64,000 nt of DNA from JL08 sp039969355 (GTDB taxonomy: Bacteria > Pseudomonadota > Alphaproteobacteria > Rhodobacterales > Rhodobacteraceae), in the NCBI GenBank assembly GCA_039969355.1, contig JBDVOA010000029.1, positions 186,001 through 250,000 on the forward strand, written 5' to 3'. Shown piece by piece: positions 61,677 to 64,000 of this stretch. The notes below the pieces were generated by a model. The model saw only the letters and a program-made list of their open reading frames with translations, searched no databases and had not been told where the DNA came from. Made by a program: the position numbers and the translations under genes. Every line of letters starts with the position of its first letter. Position 1 is the stretch's first letter.

Positions 61677-63317
61677 ATGAGAATACTAAATTGGGCTCTG
61701 CCCGCTATGCTATTGGGGACTGCCGCGATGGCGCAGAATAACCCAATTGTTCACGACGGGGAATTTGAATTTCTGCGAGCGCAGTTTGGAGAGCAATGGG
61801 ATGCTCAAGACGTCGAGATTGACGCCCGTCTGACAGAAATTCGCGAGGCCAATGGGGGGTCTCCAAATATTCTGTACGTCCTCATCGACGATGTTAGCTT
61901 TGGAATGCTTGGCAACAGAACAATGAACTACGTTACGGGGATCGACACGCCCAACATCAACGACTTGGCCGCTGAGGGCATGTCCTTGATGCGGATGTAT
62001 ACCGAACCCTCCTGCACGCCGACCCGGACCGCGATGCTCACCGGTCGTCATCCAGTGCGCGCTGGAGTCGAAGAGGTAAAAGTTGCGTTGGTTGGCGAGG
62101 GGCTTGCCGCCGAAGAGGTGACTATTGCGGAGGTTCTTAAAGAAGCAGGCTATAACACGGCTCACGTTGGCAAATGGCATCAGGGCGATATCGAGCAATC
62201 CTACCCGCACAACCAAGGTTTCGACTGGGCAGCATTTCCGACGCACCAGCAGGTACAACTTTCGCTGATGACGCGTGAGGCAATGGAAGCCAACAACATG
62301 GTTGGTTTTGACCCATCGGGGCAGACAAATCCATTTGCGATTGACCAGCGTTTCAAACCCTATGGTCTTGTCACCGGTTTGGAAGGAGAAGCTGGCGGTT
62401 TGGCACGTGAAGTCGACATGGCGCCGGGCGAAGTCTGGACACAGGCCAAATACCGCGACATGAACGAACGATACCAGCGCCAGGCAATTGAGCAATTGGA
62501 CCGCCTGGCAGCAGAAGATGCACCCTTCTTCATGCAGTACTGGCCGCTCTATCCATTGAATTTCACCTATGACCAAGAGCAGCAAACGTCACGCAATGGC
62601 GGTTACATGGCTGAAAAACTAGAGCTTCTTGATGTTTGGCTTGGTGATCTGCTCGACGAAGTGGAAAGGCTTGGCATCGAAGACAACACCATCGTAATGC
62701 TGATGGCCGATAACGGTATCTTCAACTATTACCCCTCTGCCCAATCAGGGTTTATGGAACTCATCTACCGCGGCGGGAAAACACAACACCTTGAAGGTGG
62801 TGTAAGAACCGACGCGTTCGTCCGCTGGCCGGGCGTAATAGAAGCCGGAAGCGCGGCCGGTGATATCGTTCACGTCTCGGATTTGTTCACGACGTTTGCC
62901 CGGCTTGGCGGCGCCACGGATTTTATTCCGCGTGACCGTGTCATTGATGGTGTCGATCAAACTGCCCTGTTGCTGGAAGGTGAAGGCAACTCGCGCCGCG
63001 ATTATGTCTATGTGTATGAGGGTCCGGTCCTGCGCTCTGTTGTAAAACAAGAATTCAAAATGCACCTGCCGCCACCCGGACTTCCCGGCGCTGCAGCGAA
63101 AACGTTTAACATTCTGCGCGACCCCCGCGAGGAGAGTTCACAAATCGGCATCGCTTTATGGGCTGGGGCATCCTTTCAGGATATGATTAAGCGCCACGCG
63201 AAGACGATTGCCGAAGTTCCGCACCTGCCCTTAGGCAAAGGTGTGCCCTATGAGGGCATCGAAAACCTGCGACCAGAAAGCGAACTTGCACGGGAGGTTT
63301 TTGCCAGTTGGCAGTAA
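61677..63317 (+). CDS. Exported arylsulfatase-like sulfatase
   Basis: Exported sulfatase of 546 residues with signal MRILNWALPAMLLGTAAMA. The metal-site start VLIDDVSFGMLGNR has the Asp pair at 71-72. The active-site formylglycine motif is SCTPTRTAMLTGR with Cys 113, followed by YNTAHVGKWHQGD near 155. Formylglycine needs a maturing enzyme (FGE or anSME) from elsewhere; none is in the window. The substrate is unknown (the protein lacks a clear carbohydrate module). The chain ends near residue 546 with FASWQ. Confidence 0.92.
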   Translation: MRILNWALPAMLLGTAAMAQNNPIVHDGEFEFLRAQFGEQWDAQDVEIDARLTEIREANGGSPNILYVLIDDVSFGMLGNRTMNYVTGIDTPNINDLAAEGMSLMRMYTEPSCTPTRTAMLTGRHPVRAGVEEVKVALVGEGLAAEEVTIAEVLKEAGYNTAHVGKWHQGDIEQSYPHNQGFDWAAFPTHQQVQLSLMTREAMEANNMVGFDPSGQTNPFAIDQRFKPYGLVTGLEGEAGGLAREVDMAPGEVWTQAKYRDMNERYQRQAIEQLDRLAAEDAPFFMQYWPLYPLNFTYDQEQQTSRNGGYMAEKLELLDVWLGDLLDEVERLGIEDNTIVMLMADNGIFNYYPSAQSGFMELIYRGGKTQHLEGGVRTDAFVRWPGVIEAGSAAGDIVHVSDLFTTFARLGGATDFIPRDRVIDGVDQTALLLEGEGNSRRDYVYVYEGPVLRSVVKQEFKMHLPPPGLPGAAAKTFNILRDPREESSQIGIALWAGASFQDMIKRHAKTIAEVPHLPLGKGVPYEGIENLRPESELAREVFASWQ

Positions 63318-63327
63318 CCCTATACTC

Positions 63328-63356
63328 TTTCCCGCCTCGGAGAATCGAGGCGGGAA
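63328..63356. terminator. Hairpin after the sulfatase, no T-run
   Basis: TTTCCCGCCTCG pairs perfectly with CGAGGCGGGAAA around GAGAAT, 10 bases after the sulfatase stop. No T-tract follows on either strand, so it is a weak terminator or an mRNA 3' stem-loop. Confidence 0.5.
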
Positions 63357-63582
63357 ACTGCACAATAAAACCACGGAGCTGTCCGTGCCTGCTCATCTTC
63401 AGTCCTATCCAGAGCCGAAAGCTAACGTTGCCGTGCTTTGATCTGGCGTCTGATCCCGTCATTTTGAGTCCGCCCTGTGGCTGCGTGTTCGACTAAGCCA
63501 CAGTCAACTGCTCTTGTTTGAAAGGCGACTTTTGCTGCATCTCATACAATTCGACCCGCCAGTTAGAGTTAACCTGAACACG

Positions 63583-63621
63583 CCCCTTCTCAAGCCAGCA
63601 AATCGCTGGCTTGAGAAGGGG
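63583..63621. repeat. Perfect 17-bp inverted repeat spanning a stop codon
   Basis: CCCCTTCTCAAGCCAGC is followed by AAATC and then its exact complement. The stop codon of the oxidoreductase lies inside it. No T-tract on either side. Confidence 0.85.
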
Positions 63622-64000
63622 TGAGCGGTTCGGGGCGGATACAGTCTGTAGCCATTTCCACCCAGCTACGACTTTCCGCTGAGCGCAGGATTGCCGTCAT
63701 TACGTCGACAACATGTGTCGCCAGCTCCAGACTACAGCGATGTTGCCTGTCTTCAGTGATCGCCGCGGCCATGTCGGCGAGTCCGGCGCATCGGTAATTG
63801 GCGCGGTCGATACCCTGACCGTCTTGGCTGTTCGGGACCGAGAACGGGTGGTCGCGTGGCGTGATTTCAACCGGCTCGCCATCAGGCTTTGCCAACAACA
63901 CTTCGCCAGCAAAAAAATTCGGATCCGGCACAAAAAGGGACCCCTCGCTGCCGTAAAGTTCCATGTTCCCGTGGCGATGCGACCAGACGTCCCAACTGGC
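63590..64000 (-). CDS. Gfo/Idh/MocA-family oxidoreductase, C-terminal part
   Basis: Partial gene running off the window. The frame is open from base 64000 down to the TGA at 63590, encoding about 136 residues of the C-terminal domain (SWDVWSHRHGNMELYGSEGSLFVPDPNFFAGEVLLAKPDG...ATHVVDVMTAILRSAESRSWVEM). The pattern MELYGSEGSLFVPDPN and the final VVDVMTAILRSAESR are typical of the MocA-like C-terminal domain; the N-terminal NAD-binding domain is beyond the edge. Substrate unknown. The last codons form one arm of a 17-bp hairpin. Confidence 0.8.
   Translation of the reverse strand, partial: ASWDVWSHRHGNMELYGSEGSLFVPDPNFFAGEVLLAKPDGEPVEITPRDHPFSVPNSQDGQGIDRANYRCAGLADMAAAITEDRQHRCSLELATHVVDVMTAILRSAESRSWVEMATDCIRPEPLTPSQASDLLA

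Noticed and set aside
1..64000. CRISPR arrays, prophage or toxin-antitoxin modules
   Set aside because: No regularly spaced repeats, phage structural genes or recognisable antitoxin-toxin pair were seen.

Overview
The window looks like a chromosomal segment of a marine Rhodobacterales (Roseobacter-group) alphaproteobacterium. This rests on recognisable families: a DUF4170 / divergent WaaA / LpxK block, a DUF2125 protein, a DUF1285 protein next to a MoxR-BatA set, a YhhQ-type transporter, a VPLPA-CTERM surface protein, and a complete paaABCDE phenylacetyl-CoA epoxidase operon. No rRNA or convincing tRNA gene was found.

Layout. 1-4281 (+): 3' part of leuS, then lptE, holA and a glutathione S-transferase, mostly overlapping. 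4278-8389 (-): a BaiN-like flavoprotein with an MscS channel, and a short crotonase with an SDR. 8544-14842 (+): a DUF2125 exported protein with its terminator, then pmbA/tldE, an inositol-monophosphatase family enzyme, DUF4170, a divergent WaaA and lpxK. 14839-16677: two membrane proteins. 16669-24371 (-): paaJ-paaABCDE, a fourth PF05138 protein, and paaZ, in transcription order. 24507-29105 (-): arfB, a tiny ORF with a near-perfect Shine-Dalgarno, a YhhQ transporter, a phytase-like esterase, mepA and a UMF1-type MFS protein. 29241-32458 (+): yggT, recQ, yaaA. 32443-41444 (-): a hybrid histidine kinase, then a MoxR / DUF58 / BatA-DUF4159 / VWA-like operon. 41504-42895 (+): DUF1285 and hyi.

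From about 42.9 to 54.5 kb the DNA is looser and accessory in character. It holds fragments of an IS6-type transposase and of a TPP-dependent (acetoin-type) dehydrogenase E1 alpha, a candidate structured small RNA with a strong terminator, and a two-transporter phosphate operon (PiT + Na/Pi) preceded by a structured leader whose terminator lies only 13 nt before the start codon. It also holds a VPLPA-CTERM protein, a zinc-ribbon protein, a GNAT enzyme, an orphan Acr3 arsenite pump and a membrane-anchored DUF900 hydrolase.

54504-59719 (-) is the most coherent system. A Zur-like regulator sits behind a 24-bp near-palindromic operator. It is followed by a His-rich DUF2796 periplasmic protein, an ABC ATPase, an FtsX-type permease, an exported protein of unknown family, and two tandem Tat-signal DUF3299 proteins. 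The composition matches the Vibrio ZrgABCDE zinc-uptake system, here with its regulator attached and one extra gene. After it come a TPR regulator broken by an in-frame TAA, a small helical protein, an exported sulfatase, and the C-terminal part of a Gfo/Idh/MocA oxidoreductase running off the end of the window.

All functional calls are from reading the sequence; no database search was run.
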